Origin: UBA2040 sp041674745 | GTDB taxonomy: Bacteria; Bacteroidota; Bacteroidia; Flavobacteriales_D; Crocinitomicaceae | Direction: 5' to 3' | Assembly (NCBI GenBank): GCA_041674745.1 | Contig: JBAYVD010000001.1 | Coordinates: forward strand, 1 to 64,000 | Length of the DNA stretch: 64,000 nucleotides | Part shown: piece after piece, positions 44,094 to 54,392 of the stretch | Layout of the letters: each line of letters starts with the position of its first letter | Numbering within the stretch: the stretch's first letter is position 1 | Position numbers and translations under genes: made by a program | The notes under the pieces: model-generated | The model's input: the letters and a program-made list of their open reading frames with translations, nothing else | What the model was told of the DNA's origin: nothing | Databases searched by the model: none

Positions 44094-45869
44094 CTATCGT
44101 TTTGCTGAATTCCCCCACAATTTCGGCAGTTGCTTTTTCTTTTCTATCAGTTCAAATAAACTAAAATCGTACTGAAGTAAAGAAGGATTCCAAAGGTACA
44201 AATTGTAGTTTTTGCCCTTTTCGAGAACGAATTCAAAGGTTTGTTTTTCACCATTCAATTCCGTCCCTTGATAATCCGAATTATCGGAGGAGGTACAAAC
44301 AAAATGCACATTTTTTGGACCACGGCACTTTACTTGTATGGACCGAGCGTCGTTGGATGAATCGATTTTCAGCAGGTCGTGAAATTCATTATTGGAAGAA
44401 ACGTCCATTTTTTTGGCGATGGGCATTTCCAGTAAACGCGTTTTTCCGTTTCGTTTGACTTCCGCGGGCACATACTGAAAAAGATATACACCATTGGAAG
44501 GTTGATTTCCAGGTGCGGGCTCGTAATGGCAAAGCATCAAGGTAGAATCGTTGAGCATTTGTTCCAACGAAATGGTGATTTCCAGGTCCCCAAATTGGCT
44601 GTCCCAAATCACGGCATCGCCATAGGTCAACTTGTTTTTTTCATTCAGAAATTGAATGCCAGCAAATTGTTGTACACGATCTTGTTTGATTTTAAGATTG
44701 GATTCCAAGGCATACGCAATCAAAGGATGGTAGGCGAAAATTTTCTTGTTGTGCAGTTCGGGTGCATTTTGGATGAATTCGCCCATGGCCAAAACGGCAT
44801 TGTTCATGCGGTTTTCTTCTTTTTTCAAATACGGTGTGGTGCAAAGCAGCAAGACCAAAAATCCAGGAAGAACCAATGAACCGTATTGGATCCATTTGTT
44901 TTTATTCTCCAGCAGTTTGCCAATAAAAAACAGATTGATCAAGAGAAAACTGGGTAAACCTTGCGTCGTGATGCGCGTTAACCCCATGGAACTATTTTGT
45001 CCGGAACCATAGAAATAACTGTGTGCCGCCACAATGCCGAGAAAAGTTCCGTAGGAAAGCAACGCCAAACCGATGGTTTTGATTTCTAATTGTTTTCGAA
45101 TGAAAAAGTAAAATCCGAGAAAAATGCCCAGCCCAAAAAGGAGCAGACCATGAAGTCCGAGATACTGTTTGTATTCTTTTATGTAGTGAAAATATGAACC
45201 GATGCCGTACGCATTTCTGTCCATGGAATACGGTGATTGCGTGAAGTACCACCAGAAATCATCCAAAGCAAAAAACCCAACAATGGAATAGAGCAAAAAC
45301 GGAAGGGCCAAAGCCAGCAGATATTTCCATTGTTTCACCAATAGAAGTAGCACAATGGCAAGTAGAATGACGAGTTGACCTTCACTTCGCATGAAAGGCA
45401 AGAGTCCAATCGCGATGGAAAAGAGGAAATAGCGCTCGTTCATCCAGGCCCAAGCCGCCAATACGATGAACAAACTAAAGAGCGGTTCGGTCAATCCACC
45501 GAGTAGTGTGTTGGAATATTCTGGCGTAAGTAATAGCAAAAAAGGCAAGGCCAATTGAAAGGCGAGGGGCGTTTTTAATTTTTGAAGAATGGACCAAGAG
45601 AAAAAAATTGTCAATGCAAAAACGAGCGTATTGAACAAAATCATTCCACCAAAACCCAATTGCGCAAACGGGCTGCTGACCAATATGAAAAAAGGTTTTC
45701 CCCAATGGTCGAGAAAAAGTTCGTGTTCGTACCAACTGGCTTGAGAAATAAAGAAATGCACCAAACCATCTCCACAATCGAGAGGAGCCGGAAGTGCTAG
45801 AAAATTGAAAAACAACCAACCCAGAGAAAATGCCAAGACGGCAAAATAGAGGAAGTTGGTTTTGGTCAT
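44094..45869 (-). CDS. Multi-pass GT-C-like membrane protein
   Basis: This 591-residue protein has about ten to eleven transmembrane helices in its first 370 residues and a soluble C-terminal domain of about 200 residues. An acidic motif in the first external loop, LDCGDGLVHFF, is in the place where GT-C glycosyltransferases (mannosyl- and arabinosyltransferase-like) carry their catalytic Asp/Glu, and the hydrophobic pattern fits that class. The family is not certain and the sugar donor is unknown. It begins one base after the scoB stop, so it is the last gene of the minus-strand run that starts with cell-wall genes. Confidence 0.65.
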   Translation of the reverse strand: MTKTNFLYFAVLAFSLGWLFFNFLALPAPLDCGDGLVHFFISQASWYEHELFLDHWGKPFFILVSSPFAQLGFGGMILFNTLVFALTIFFSWSILQKLKTPLAFQLALPFLLLLTPEYSNTLLGGLTEPLFSLFIVLAAWAWMNERYFLFSIAIGLLPFMRSEGQLVILLAIVLLLLVKQWKYLLALALPFLLYSIVGFFALDDFWWYFTQSPYSMDRNAYGIGSYFHYIKEYKQYLGLHGLLLFGLGIFLGFYFFIRKQLEIKTIGLALLSYGTFLGIVAAHSYFYGSGQNSSMGLTRITTQGLPSFLLINLFFIGKLLENKNKWIQYGSLVLPGFLVLLLCTTPYLKKEENRMNNAVLAMGEFIQNAPELHNKKIFAYHPLIAYALESNLKIKQDRVQQFAGIQFLNEKNKLTYGDAVIWDSQFGDLEITISLEQMLNDSTLMLCHYEPAPGNQPSNGVYLFQYVPAEVKRNGKTRLLEMPIAKKMDVSSNNEFHDLLKIDSSNDARSIQVKCRGPKNVHFVCTSSDNSDYQGTELNGEKQTFEFVLEKGKNYNLYLWNPSLLQYDFSLFELIEKKKQLPKLWGNSAKR

Positions 45870-45870
45870 C

Positions 45871-46527
45871 TTAGAGTTTCATTTCAGGTACGTTGTCAGG
45901 AACGACCAATTCTCCTTCGGTTTTGGAAATAATTTCTTCCACGGAAACGCCCGGTGCTCGTTCAATCAAGTGAAATTTTCCGTCTTTGATTTCCAAAACG
46001 GCCAATTCGGTGACCACTTTTCGAACGCAACCAACGCCCGTTAAAGGCAATGTACATTCTTTCAAAATTTTCGATTCGCCTGCGCGGTTGGAGTGCATCA
46101 TCGCAACAATGATGTTGTCGGCAGAAGCCACCAAATCCATCGCACCGCCCATTCCTTTCACCATTTTGCCAGGAATTTTCCAATTGGCAATGTCTCCATT
46201 TTGTGAAACTTCCATAGCGCCAAGAACGGTCAGTTGCACGTGTTGACCACGAATCATAGCGAACGACATGGCTGAATCAAAGAAAGAAGCGCCTTTGCGT
46301 GCGGTGATGGTTTGCTTTCCAGCGTTGATCAAATCCGCATCTTCGTCTCCTTCAAAAGGAAAAGGTCCCATACCAAGAATGCCATTTTCCGACTGAAACT
46401 CCACCTCGATTCCTTCAGGAATGTAATTGGCGACCAACGTAGGAATACCAATTCCCAAATTTACATACCAACCGTTTTGTAATTCTTGAGCGATGCGTTG
46501 CGCAATGCCGTTTTTATCGAGTGCCAT
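45871..46527 (-). CDS. scoB: 3-oxoacid CoA-transferase subunit B
   Basis: This 218-residue protein is the beta subunit of succinyl-CoA:3-ketoacid CoA-transferase, which activates acetoacetate with CoA from succinyl-CoA. The catalytic glutamate lies in the FQSENGILGMGP motif (about residue 47). NLGIGIPTLVANYIP near the N-terminus and GGAMDLVASA are other family features. It follows scoA by eight bases on the minus strand, the usual order for the split enzyme. Confidence 0.96.
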   Translation of the reverse strand: MALDKNGIAQRIAQELQNGWYVNLGIGIPTLVANYIPEGIEVEFQSENGILGMGPFPFEGDEDADLINAGKQTITARKGASFFDSAMSFAMIRGQHVQLTVLGAMEVSQNGDIANWKIPGKMVKGMGGAMDLVASADNIIVAMMHSNRAGESKILKECTLPLTGVGCVRKVVTELAVLEIKDGKFHLIERAPGVSVEEIISKTEGELVVPDNVPEMKL

Positions 46528-46535
46528 AATTTTAC

Positions 46536-47234
46536 TTAATTTCTTGCTCTTACCGTGCGTTGTTCAATTCGTTTTTCAAATTTTTCACCTTGGAAAATTC
46601 GTTGAATGAAGATACCGGGTGTATGAATGAAGTTGGGATCCAATTCGCCTGCCGGCACCAATTCTTCTACTTCAGCAATGGTGATTTTACCCGCCATGGC
46701 CATCATGGGATTGAAATTTCGGGCTGTTGCTTTGAAAACCAAATTCCCTTCTGTATCGCCTTTCCAAGCTTTTACAATGGCATAATCTGCCGTCAGTGCC
46801 GATTCTAGAATATGTGGTTTTCCATTGAAAACACGCACTTCTTTTCCTTCCGCTACTTCGGTGCCATAACCTGCTGGCGTGAAGAAAGCTGGAATTCCAG
46901 CGCCACCTGCGCGACAACGTTCCGCCAAACTTCCTTGTGGAATCAAATCTACTTCCAATTCTCCAGAGAGCATTTGACGTTCAAATTCGTCGTTTTCACC
47001 TACATAGGAACTGATCATTTTTTTAATTTGCTTGTTTTGCAACAGCAAACCCAATCCAAAATCGTCAACACCTGCATTGTTGGAGATACAAGTCAAATTT
47101 TTCACACCCAACTTGACCAATTGAGCAATCGAGTTTTCTGGGATACCACAAAGTCCGAATCCACCCAACATCAGTGTCATTCCATCTTGAATACCCTCCA
47201 GGGCATCTACTACGTTTTTAACTTCTTTGTTCAT
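46536..47234 (-). CDS. scoA: 3-oxoacid CoA-transferase subunit A
   Basis: This 232-residue protein is the alpha subunit that pairs with the ScoB protein. The glycine-rich GGFGLCGIPENSI motif (about 22-34) is the CoA-transferase signature, followed by LTCISNNAGVDDFGLGLL and FFTPAGYGTEVAEGKE. LVFKATARNFNPMMAMAG closes the core. It starts only two bases after the PBP1A stop, which is odd because the two functions differ; they are probably in one transcription unit. Confidence 0.96.
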   Translation of the reverse strand: MNKEVKNVVDALEGIQDGMTLMLGGFGLCGIPENSIAQLVKLGVKNLTCISNNAGVDDFGLGLLLQNKQIKKMISSYVGENDEFERQMLSGELEVDLIPQGSLAERCRAGGAGIPAFFTPAGYGTEVAEGKEVRVFNGKPHILESALTADYAIVKAWKGDTEGNLVFKATARNFNPMMAMAGKITIAEVEELVPAGELDPNFIHTPGIFIQRIFQGEKFEKRIEQRTVRARN

Positions 47235-47236
47235 AT

Positions 47237-49687
47237 TTAGAAAAATGGATTATCAACGTTATCTGGGTTACTGGGACCATACAACTCGCCTCCACAGGAA
47301 AATTGCTCGGGGTCATAATTTGGTGGTTGTTCAAATTCAGTGGTGGAAAGTCCGATTTTCGCATCCTTGTAAACTTGATTCATGTAATAACCGTAAATCG
47401 GCAAGGCAACACTCGCACCTTGGCCTAAATTGGTAGAGCGGAATCGCACAGCACGGTCTTCCGCACCTACCCAAACACCCGTGACTAATTCTGGCGTAAA
47501 GCCAATAAACCAGCCATCGGAGTTACTTTGAGTGGTTCCTGTTTTTCCAGCCATCGGCACTTGAATATTTCCGTAATCCACCGCTCTTCGTAAACGATTT
47601 CCGGTTCCATGGTCAATAACGCCTTCTAACATTTTAATCATGGTGTAGGCAACATTTTCGTTCAACACCTCTTTTGAAACGGGTTTTGCATTGTAAATAA
47701 CATTTCCGTTTCGATCTTCAATGCGGTAGATGGTTGTGGGAGTATTGTAGATTCCTTGGTTTACGAACATGGCTTCAGCAGCAACCAAACGGTACAAAGA
47801 CAAACTCATGGTTCCCAAACACATGGGCGGTGTGATGTCCCGTTCTTCTAATTTAATGTCAAGATCTTCTAGAAACTTCGCAATGTTCACACAACCGGCC
47901 TTTGGCCCCATACTAGACATAACAGCAACCGTTGTTGGATTCGAGGATTGTGCCAATCCATTCGCCATGGTTCCTGCAGCTTTTCCAGCTGGACACCAAT
48001 CTCCCACACAATAGTTTCCTTCGAAAACCGTGCACGGTTTTGCCGTACCCATGGATAAAGCGGTTGCATAAACAAAAGGTTTGATGGTTGAACCCACTTG
48101 TCGAGCGCCCATTCGAACATGGTCGTAGGCGAAGTGTTTCATATTGACGCCACCAACCCACGCTTTTACAAAGCCCGTTTGAGGCTCGATGGACATTAAT
48201 CCACAATGCAAGAAGGATTTATAATAGCGAATGGAGTCGTTGGGTGTCATCAACGTATCGATTTCACCACTCCACGAAAATACGCTCATGGGTGTTGGTT
48301 GGTCAAATTCTTGTTTGATTTGATCGTCTGTTTTCCCATTCGAAATTCCAGCTCGGTAACGTTCGGAATTTCTTCTAGCGCTCCGCATGATACTTTCTAC
48401 CATTTCTGGTTGGATGGAATTGGAGAAAGGAAAGTTTTTCAAACCACGGTTGTTGCGATCAAAGGCAGGTTGAAGGTAGGTTTTAATGTGTTTTTCAACG
48501 GCTTTTTCAGCATATTCTTGCATCGACACATTGATCGTCGTATAGATTTTTAAACCGTCACTGTAAATGTTGTAAGGCTCCCCATCCTCTCGTTGGTATT
48601 TTAACGTTCCGTCGGGCTTGGTTTCATTGAAAATGTCTGTTAACTCGGCACGAAGCGATTCTCGAAAGTAAGGAGCAACACCATCTTTGTGATCTACTTG
48701 TTGGTAGCTGGTTATGATGGGCTTCATTTTCAGAATATCGTATTCTTCTCGCGTTAGTTTGTTGCGTATGCCGGGATTGTTCGAATTGGAATTTTTCAAC
48801 CATTGGAACAAAACCAAATTTCTACGTTGAACGGCACGTAGACTATCCGATGAACGACGCTCTTGAACTTCTGCACTAGAAACTTCCGCCAAAGAAATTC
48901 CTTTGTTCAAAGCAATGGAACGACGGTAGTTTTTAATTTGGAACGTGTATGGATTGAACAAGCCTGGATTGTTGCACATACCTACCAACATGGCTGCTTC
49001 TTCTTTTGTCAAATCAATTGGCGCCTTGTTGAAATACACTTTGGAAGCATTTTCGATGCCCACTGCATTGTACAAGAAATCAAATTGATTCAAATACATG
49101 GTAATAATTTCCTCTTTGGTGAAACGTTTTTCCAATCGAGTAGCAATGATATTTTCTTGCGCTTTTTCATTCACCCGGCCCATCAATCGGAAGATCCTAA
49201 ACGAAGATTCTGATAAGCTCCATTCTGTTTTTTTACGGTCCCTTTTTTGAAGGGTGAACAAAAGTTTTGCTAATTGTTGGGTAATCGTTGATGCACCACC
49301 ACCGCCGCCAACTTTGGCAACTGCTCGGCCGATAGCTTTGAAATCTACTCCCGAATGCTCCATAAAACGCTCGTCTTCGGTGGCGATTAAAGCATCCGTT
49401 ACGTACGGCGAAATTTCATGGTATTTCACACTCGTGCGATTGATTTTCCAAAAACGCCCTAATTCTGTTTCGGCATCATCCGCATAAATTACAGAAGCCA
49501 ACAATTCTGGTGGGTTGTCCAACATCGCAACAGATGGCATGGAGTCTTCCGGTTGGAAAAATAGCAAAGCCAAAACAAGGAAGAGCGGAAACAATCCAAT
49601 CACCCAAATCCAGCGGGTATATTTTTTTATTTTTTGGGCATCAAGAGGGACTTTTTTCTCGGTTGCTTTATTATTTGCTGTGCTCAT
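47237..49687 (-). CDS. mrcA: Penicillin-binding protein 1A, bifunctional
   Basis: This 816-residue class A PBP has one N-terminal membrane helix (about 28-48). A GT51 transglycosylase domain follows (about 75-255, with EDERFMEHSGVDF and STITQQLAKLLF), and then a transpeptidase domain (about 430-750). The serine nucleophile motif is GSTIKPF (near residue 534), the second motif is SSN in AQSSNPTT, and KTG occurs in AGKTGTTQSN (near 714). It polymerises and cross-links peptidoglycan. It lies 57 bases after rodA, with scoA right behind it. Confidence 0.95.
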   Translation of the reverse strand: MSTANNKATEKKVPLDAQKIKKYTRWIWVIGLFPLFLVLALLFFQPEDSMPSVAMLDNPPELLASVIYADDAETELGRFWKINRTSVKYHEISPYVTDALIATEDERFMEHSGVDFKAIGRAVAKVGGGGGASTITQQLAKLLFTLQKRDRKKTEWSLSESSFRIFRLMGRVNEKAQENIIATRLEKRFTKEEIITMYLNQFDFLYNAVGIENASKVYFNKAPIDLTKEEAAMLVGMCNNPGLFNPYTFQIKNYRRSIALNKGISLAEVSSAEVQERRSSDSLRAVQRRNLVLFQWLKNSNSNNPGIRNKLTREEYDILKMKPIITSYQQVDHKDGVAPYFRESLRAELTDIFNETKPDGTLKYQREDGEPYNIYSDGLKIYTTINVSMQEYAEKAVEKHIKTYLQPAFDRNNRGLKNFPFSNSIQPEMVESIMRSARRNSERYRAGISNGKTDDQIKQEFDQPTPMSVFSWSGEIDTLMTPNDSIRYYKSFLHCGLMSIEPQTGFVKAWVGGVNMKHFAYDHVRMGARQVGSTIKPFVYATALSMGTAKPCTVFEGNYCVGDWCPAGKAAGTMANGLAQSSNPTTVAVMSSMGPKAGCVNIAKFLEDLDIKLEERDITPPMCLGTMSLSLYRLVAAEAMFVNQGIYNTPTTIYRIEDRNGNVIYNAKPVSKEVLNENVAYTMIKMLEGVIDHGTGNRLRRAVDYGNIQVPMAGKTGTTQSNSDGWFIGFTPELVTGVWVGAEDRAVRFRSTNLGQGASVALPIYGYYMNQVYKDAKIGLSTTEFEQPPNYDPEQFSCGGELYGPSNPDNVDNPFF

Positions 49688-49744
49688 AGTTGAACGATAA
49701 TTATACTGTAAAAGTAAAGAATATTCTGAATTTTTGACAATTGC

Positions 49745-51142
49745 TTAGTAGAGAACGTCGCGACGTTGACTATCCAATTTTAAAAGAATGAAGAGCAAAA
49801 TGGAAAAAGACATCATGGAAGAACCACCGTAGCTGAAAAAGGGCAATGGAATTCCAATAACTGGCGCAAAACCGATGTTCATCCCAATGTTGATGGCAAA
49901 GTGGTAGAAGAGTATCATTCCCACGGCGTAGGCATAAATTCTGTAGTACCGACTTCTTTGTCGTTCGGCTATGACGATAATGCGCAATAGCATAAAAATG
50001 TATACACTTACCAAGAAAATACTGCCTGCAAATCCCCATTCTTCCGCGAAAGGGCAAAAGATAAAATCCGTTTCGCTTTCGGGAACGTGATTACTCCGCA
50101 CATTGGCGAGTGATGCTTCCCGGTAACCTTTGCCGGTAAATCCCCCTGAGCCAACGGCGGCCATTGCTCTATTACGATTGTAATCCGCCCCGTCTTGATC
50201 TTCGTTCAACCCCAAAACCAATTCAATTCTGTCTTTCTGGTGAGGAGCCATTCCTTGGAACAAGAAATCTACAGAAAGCGCCATAATGGAAGACAAGGTC
50301 AAGGCAATGATCACCACAATCAAGGCTTGTTTTCTTTCACGTTTGGAGGCCATTCGCGCCAAAAGGAAATAAACCAAAACACCAATTATAACCAAGACAC
50401 CTATAACGCCTACAATCCCTGAAATGGGAATACTCGGCAAGAAAAACAAATGGAAAGTATTATTCGAAACCAACAAGGTAATTACGCAGAGAAAAACGAC
50501 ATAAAATAAAATAGGAATAAAGTGGGTACCAATCCATGTTTGTTTGAAGCGAACACCCGGAATTAAGTTGGTAATTTTTAAAATAATCGGGTCATAACTC
50601 ATGCCTTCTCGATACAAAACAAACAGGAAGGAAGTAAAAACGACCAAGGTTCCAGCATCGGGTTGCAAAATAACCAAGGTCATTGGAACCAAGATAATTG
50701 CATTGGAAAGCAAAACTGTTTTTACTGATTGAGCATTGGGGTTGACATTGCTGACGTAACTTGAAAGCAACAGTGCTGTTCCAATTTTGGCGAATTCAGC
50801 GGGTTGAATACCAAAGGAACCAAACCCCAACCAAGCATGCGCACCATTGATGGCGGGCATAAAGAGCACCACGACCAATAAAAAAAGCGTGAACAAATAG
50901 ATTGGAACCGCAAATTTCCGGTAAATGGAAGAGTCAATCAAAAACACCAGCAATCCTAAAAACAGCGATACGCCTACCCACATCACTTGTTTCCCATATT
51001 TTTGAGAAAAGTCAAAGAAATTGGGATGTTCAGGATTGTAAGCGGTGGAATAAACCGTCATCAATCCCATCGTAACCAGAAGGAGATAACTGGCAAACAA
51101 AGGCCAATCGAGATTTTGCGTTAGTTTGTCGTCTGGTCTCAT
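49745..51142 (-). CDS. rodA: Rod shape-determining protein RodA
   Basis: This 465-residue SEDS-family glycosyltransferase polymerises lipid II with PBP2 in the elongasome. About ten membrane helices are visible. Family motifs include GFGSFGIQPAEFAKIG, LQPDAGT (with the catalytic-type aspartate), and the C-terminal GFAPVIGIPLPFFSYGGSSM. It is longer than E. coli RodA (370 residues), with an extra loop and helices in the middle (about 225-310). It overlaps the PBP2 gene by four bases. Confidence 0.96.
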   Translation of the reverse strand: MRPDDKLTQNLDWPLFASYLLLVTMGLMTVYSTAYNPEHPNFFDFSQKYGKQVMWVGVSLFLGLLVFLIDSSIYRKFAVPIYLFTLFLLVVVLFMPAINGAHAWLGFGSFGIQPAEFAKIGTALLLSSYVSNVNPNAQSVKTVLLSNAIILVPMTLVILQPDAGTLVVFTSFLFVLYREGMSYDPIILKITNLIPGVRFKQTWIGTHFIPILFYVVFLCVITLLVSNNTFHLFFLPSIPISGIVGVIGVLVIIGVLVYFLLARMASKRERKQALIVVIIALTLSSIMALSVDFLFQGMAPHQKDRIELVLGLNEDQDGADYNRNRAMAAVGSGGFTGKGYREASLANVRSNHVPESETDFIFCPFAEEWGFAGSIFLVSVYIFMLLRIIVIAERQRSRYYRIYAYAVGMILFYHFAINIGMNIGFAPVIGIPLPFFSYGGSSMMSFSILLFILLKLDSQRRDVLY

Positions 51143-53013
51143 TGAAGATCGGAAAGTTTGGTTTCCATGTATTTGGTTTCTTTTGCTTTGTCTTGAATTT
51201 TACCGGTTAAGTATTTTTCAATCATCAAACTAGCAATTGGAGCCGCCCAAGTTCCTCCACCACCGCCTGCATTTTCAATGAAAACGGCAATGGCAATTTT
51301 TGGATTGTTTTGGGGGGCAAAAGCAATGAAAACCGAGTGATTTTTTTGTTTCACTTTGCCTTTGTAATTTTCAACAGTTCCCGTTTTCCCACAAATGGTA
51401 ATGTCCGGTAGTCTGGCTAACCTTGCTGTTCCGCCGCTTTCCGCCACGACTCTTCGCATGCCCTCAATCACAGGAATAAAATATTTTTTACTGACCAAGG
51501 TTTGGTGTTTTACTTTGTATTGCTCTAAAGCACCCTCCTTCCCAACAGATTTAACAAAATGCGGTGTATAGTACCAACCTTTGTTCGCAATAATGGCGGC
51601 CAAATTACACATTTGAAGAGGGCTGAGCGTAACTTCTCCTTGACCAATGGAAATGGATCGAATGGTTGAAAAAGCCCATTGATTGTGTCCGTACCATTTA
51701 TCGTAATAGGCTGGATCTGGAATTCTACCGGAACTTTGTCCTGTAATATCCGTTCCTAATTTTTCACCCAAACCAAAGCTGCGCATGTATTTGGCCCAAA
51801 TACCTAAACCAATTTCGGCATCGGCATAGATGTTTTTCTTTTTACCTTGTTGGATTACGCGTCGTGTCGTTTGATAAAAATAGGGGTTACAAGAAAATTG
51901 AACCGCCTTCATGACGTCGCTTGGATAGGGGTGATTGTGACACCCGACTAAACTTTTGTTACAAGGAAAACCAGTTTCTATATCAATCACACCTTCCTGC
52001 ATCGCAATTAACGCCTGTAAAAGTTTAAAAATGGAACCAGGAGGATATTCAGATGCGACGGGTCTAGGATAAAGCGGTTTGTTCGGGTCAAGAATCAGCG
52101 CAGGATAGTTCAAGCCGATATTTCGTTTCCCCACTAATAAATTTGGATCATAACTAGGTGCCGAAACCATGGTTAATATTTCTCCACTTGAAGGTTCGAT
52201 GGCTACGATACAACCTTTCTTATTGTGCATCAATTCTTCCCCGTACGCTTGCAATAATATGTCCAAGCCCAATTTCATCGGTGGACTTTGCATCGCCGTA
52301 GTATCGTATTTTCCGTTGGCGAAGGGTTCCAACGCATTGTTCATGGCAGAAGTAACAATGTATTTCACGCCTTTTTGGCCTCGAAGTTCTTTTTCGTAAA
52401 AACTTTCCAAACCGGCGCGTCCCATATTGTCACCGGGACGATAGTAGGGCTCTCGATCAATATCTTCTCGATTGGCTTCCGCTAAATACCCTAAAATATT
52501 GGCTCCACTGCGATAAGGATACTTACGCATACTAGTCACTTCTTCGTAAAAACCAGGAAAGCGGTCCAAATGCGGGGCAATTTCAGCCACTTCCTCTAGA
52601 GTAAGTTCCTTAATAAATGGATACGCACGTACTTTTTGGTAATTCGAGGTCGTCTTATCACTATGCCGATTGTAATAGGTTCCTTCACCAACCCGTATTT
52701 GGTAGAAACGATCTTTCACTCTTTGAGGTGTCCAACCAATCAGCTTAGCAAAAGCATTGGTGTCGAGATGCGTAATGTCTGCTTCCACCATCATCAAGTT
52801 GTAATAGGTTTGATTCGACACGACTTTTTTCCCGTTTCGATCAAATATCACGCCTCTCGGCGGTGTAATTTCTTTTCGTTTTTCCGCAATTTCTTGTGCG
52901 CGTAAGGTCCACGAATCGTCGATTACCTGCATGTAAAAAAGCCGAAAAGCATAGAGTATGCCAATGGCAATAATAAAAGTTATGATGACAATTTTTCTCG
53001 AATCGAAATTCAT
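51139..53013 (-). CDS. mrdA: Penicillin-binding protein 2
   Basis: This 624-residue class B transpeptidase works with RodA in lateral wall growth. An N-terminal membrane helix (about 7-27) and dimerisation/pedestal region precede the transpeptidase domain. Its motifs are PPGSIFK (SxxK near residue 324), SCN in VQFSCNPYF (about 373) and KTG in CGKTGTVEN (about 541). The ATG at 53013 is chosen because it overlaps the mreD stop by four bases; the upstream in-frame ATG at 53058 would run deep into mreD. It is followed by rodA with a 4-base overlap. Confidence 0.95.
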   Translation of the reverse strand: MNFDSRKIVIITFIIAIGILYAFRLFYMQVIDDSWTLRAQEIAEKRKEITPPRGVIFDRNGKKVVSNQTYYNLMMVEADITHLDTNAFAKLIGWTPQRVKDRFYQIRVGEGTYYNRHSDKTTSNYQKVRAYPFIKELTLEEVAEIAPHLDRFPGFYEEVTSMRKYPYRSGANILGYLAEANREDIDREPYYRPGDNMGRAGLESFYEKELRGQKGVKYIVTSAMNNALEPFANGKYDTTAMQSPPMKLGLDILLQAYGEELMHNKKGCIVAIEPSSGEILTMVSAPSYDPNLLVGKRNIGLNYPALILDPNKPLYPRPVASEYPPGSIFKLLQALIAMQEGVIDIETGFPCNKSLVGCHNHPYPSDVMKAVQFSCNPYFYQTTRRVIQQGKKKNIYADAEIGLGIWAKYMRSFGLGEKLGTDITGQSSGRIPDPAYYDKWYGHNQWAFSTIRSISIGQGEVTLSPLQMCNLAAIIANKGWYYTPHFVKSVGKEGALEQYKVKHQTLVSKKYFIPVIEGMRRVVAESGGTARLARLPDITICGKTGTVENYKGKVKQKNHSVFIAFAPQNNPKIAIAVFIENAGGGGGTWAAPIASLMIEKYLTGKIQDKAKETKYMETKLSDLQ

Positions 53014-53525
53014 CGGATTTTTGGCTTTTGAACAAAGATAATTTGTAAGCCGACACAAACCAAGAAGGAAACAACCGTACTTAAGATTGTTTTTCGAAGA
53101 ATGTAGAGAATTTCACCAAAATTGGCGACTTCGAAAAGGAAAAACCACAAATGGTGCAAAAGAAGAAGCGTGCCAAATGTAAAAATAAACCACCGTGTCC
53201 CCATGGTGTAGATGTTGGCCTCTCGATTCATTTCATAATCTTCTTGTGAAGCGTATCGTTTAAAAATGAAGGGTCGCAGATAAGCGAAAAGCAACAAAGA
53301 AGAGGTGTGTAAACCAAAAGTATTGCTCATAATATCTATGCAAAAACCTAAACTAAAACTAATCAGCATGGTTAACGAGATGTTTAAATCATACGGCAAC
53401 AAGAAAATAAAAAGGGGATAAGCCATAATCAATATGCCGAATCCGATTTGCAATTGATTCAATATAAAAATCTGAACTAAGGCAAGTAGTACAAAACGAA
53501 TAATATGACTGACGATTTTATTCAT
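53010..53525 (-). CDS. mreD: Rod shape-determining protein MreD
   Basis: This 171-residue membrane protein has about five to six helices and fits the MreD family by size, hydrophobicity and position between mreC and mrdA. Segments such as LPYDLNISLTMLISFSLGFCIDIMSNTFGLHT are typical of Bacteroidota MreD. It helps tie MreB to the wall-synthesis enzymes. It overlaps mreC by eight bases and mrdA by four. Confidence 0.9.
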   Translation of the reverse strand: MNKIVSHIIRFVLLALVQIFILNQLQIGFGILIMAYPLFIFLLPYDLNISLTMLISFSLGFCIDIMSNTFGLHTSSLLLFAYLRPFIFKRYASQEDYEMNREANIYTMGTRWFIFTFGTLLLLHHLWFFLFEVANFGEILYILRKTILSTVVSFLVCVGLQIIFVQKPKIR

Positions 53526-54360
53526 TGTCGGTTTCTATTGGTATGGTTGATTCTAGACGATCTTGTTCTTTTTTTAAGATGTTTTTCAATACGTAAACGT
53601 TCTGAATTTTCTTGAAATTGGTAGAAAGTAAGATTTGTATGTCCCATTGAGCGCGCCCTTCGATTGGAACGACTTTGTACACTTTACCAACGGCAATTCC
53701 CACGGGAAAAACACCAGCCTCTCCTCGCGTGATTATATTTCCCCATTTTTTTATCGGTTGGTCATTTGAAATTCCGGTTAAATTTCCAAAACGAGCATTG
53801 TGGGTTTCCCATTTCAAAAGGCCAAATGAACCATCTTCTTCAATCATTACATCGATATTGGGATTCGAGGACAAAATGGAACGAACCAATGAAAAATGAT
53901 CGGATACCTGGAAAACCGTCCCGACAATGCCCTGATCGGAAATGACGCCCATTCCACGTTCAACGCCGTGTTTTTTACCAATGTTAATGGTGATATAATT
54001 GTTCGCTTGGTCGTACGTTGAATTGATTACTCTGGCTGGAGTATAGGTAAATTGTTGTTGATAAACCGTGTCGTCAACTTTGATGGTTTGATAACCCAAT
54101 CGCACAAAGTTCTGCGGCAATTTTTCGCGTAAACGTTTGTTAGCAAAGCTGAGTTCTCGATTGGTATTCCCTAAGTTGATATATTTCGTAATATCATTTT
54201 GGGTTTTCCAGAGTGAACTAGAAACGACGTTGACAGTCGAAAGATATTGCGAACGGGGAAAAGATGAAAAGGTAAAGTAATTGGAAAGCGCAAAAAACTG
54301 TAAGGCAGCAAACAGCAAGAAAATCTGAAATCGTTTAAAAAAAGCAAATAATTTTCTCAT
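53518..54360 (-). CDS. mreC: Rod shape-determining protein MreC
   Basis: This 280-residue bitopic membrane protein has an N-terminal helix (about 11-28), a short coiled coil (about 60-85) and the beta-rich MreC periplasmic domain (about 110-260). Conserved family stretches are ARVINSTYDQANNYITINIGKKHGV-type sequence followed by GMGVISDQGIVGTVFQVSDHFS, then ITRGEAGVFPVGIAVGKV. It starts 32 bases after mreB and overlaps mreD. Confidence 0.95.
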   Translation of the reverse strand: MRKLFAFFKRFQIFLLFAALQFFALSNYFTFSSFPRSQYLSTVNVVSSSLWKTQNDITKYINLGNTNRELSFANKRLREKLPQNFVRLGYQTIKVDDTVYQQQFTYTPARVINSTYDQANNYITINIGKKHGVERGMGVISDQGIVGTVFQVSDHFSLVRSILSSNPNIDVMIEEDGSFGLLKWETHNARFGNLTGISNDQPIKKWGNIITRGEAGVFPVGIAVGKVYKVVPIEGRAQWDIQILLSTNFKKIQNVYVLKNILKKEQDRLESTIPIETDNE

Positions 54361-54392
54361 GTTTTACACCGCACTTGGCTCACCGAATTCGA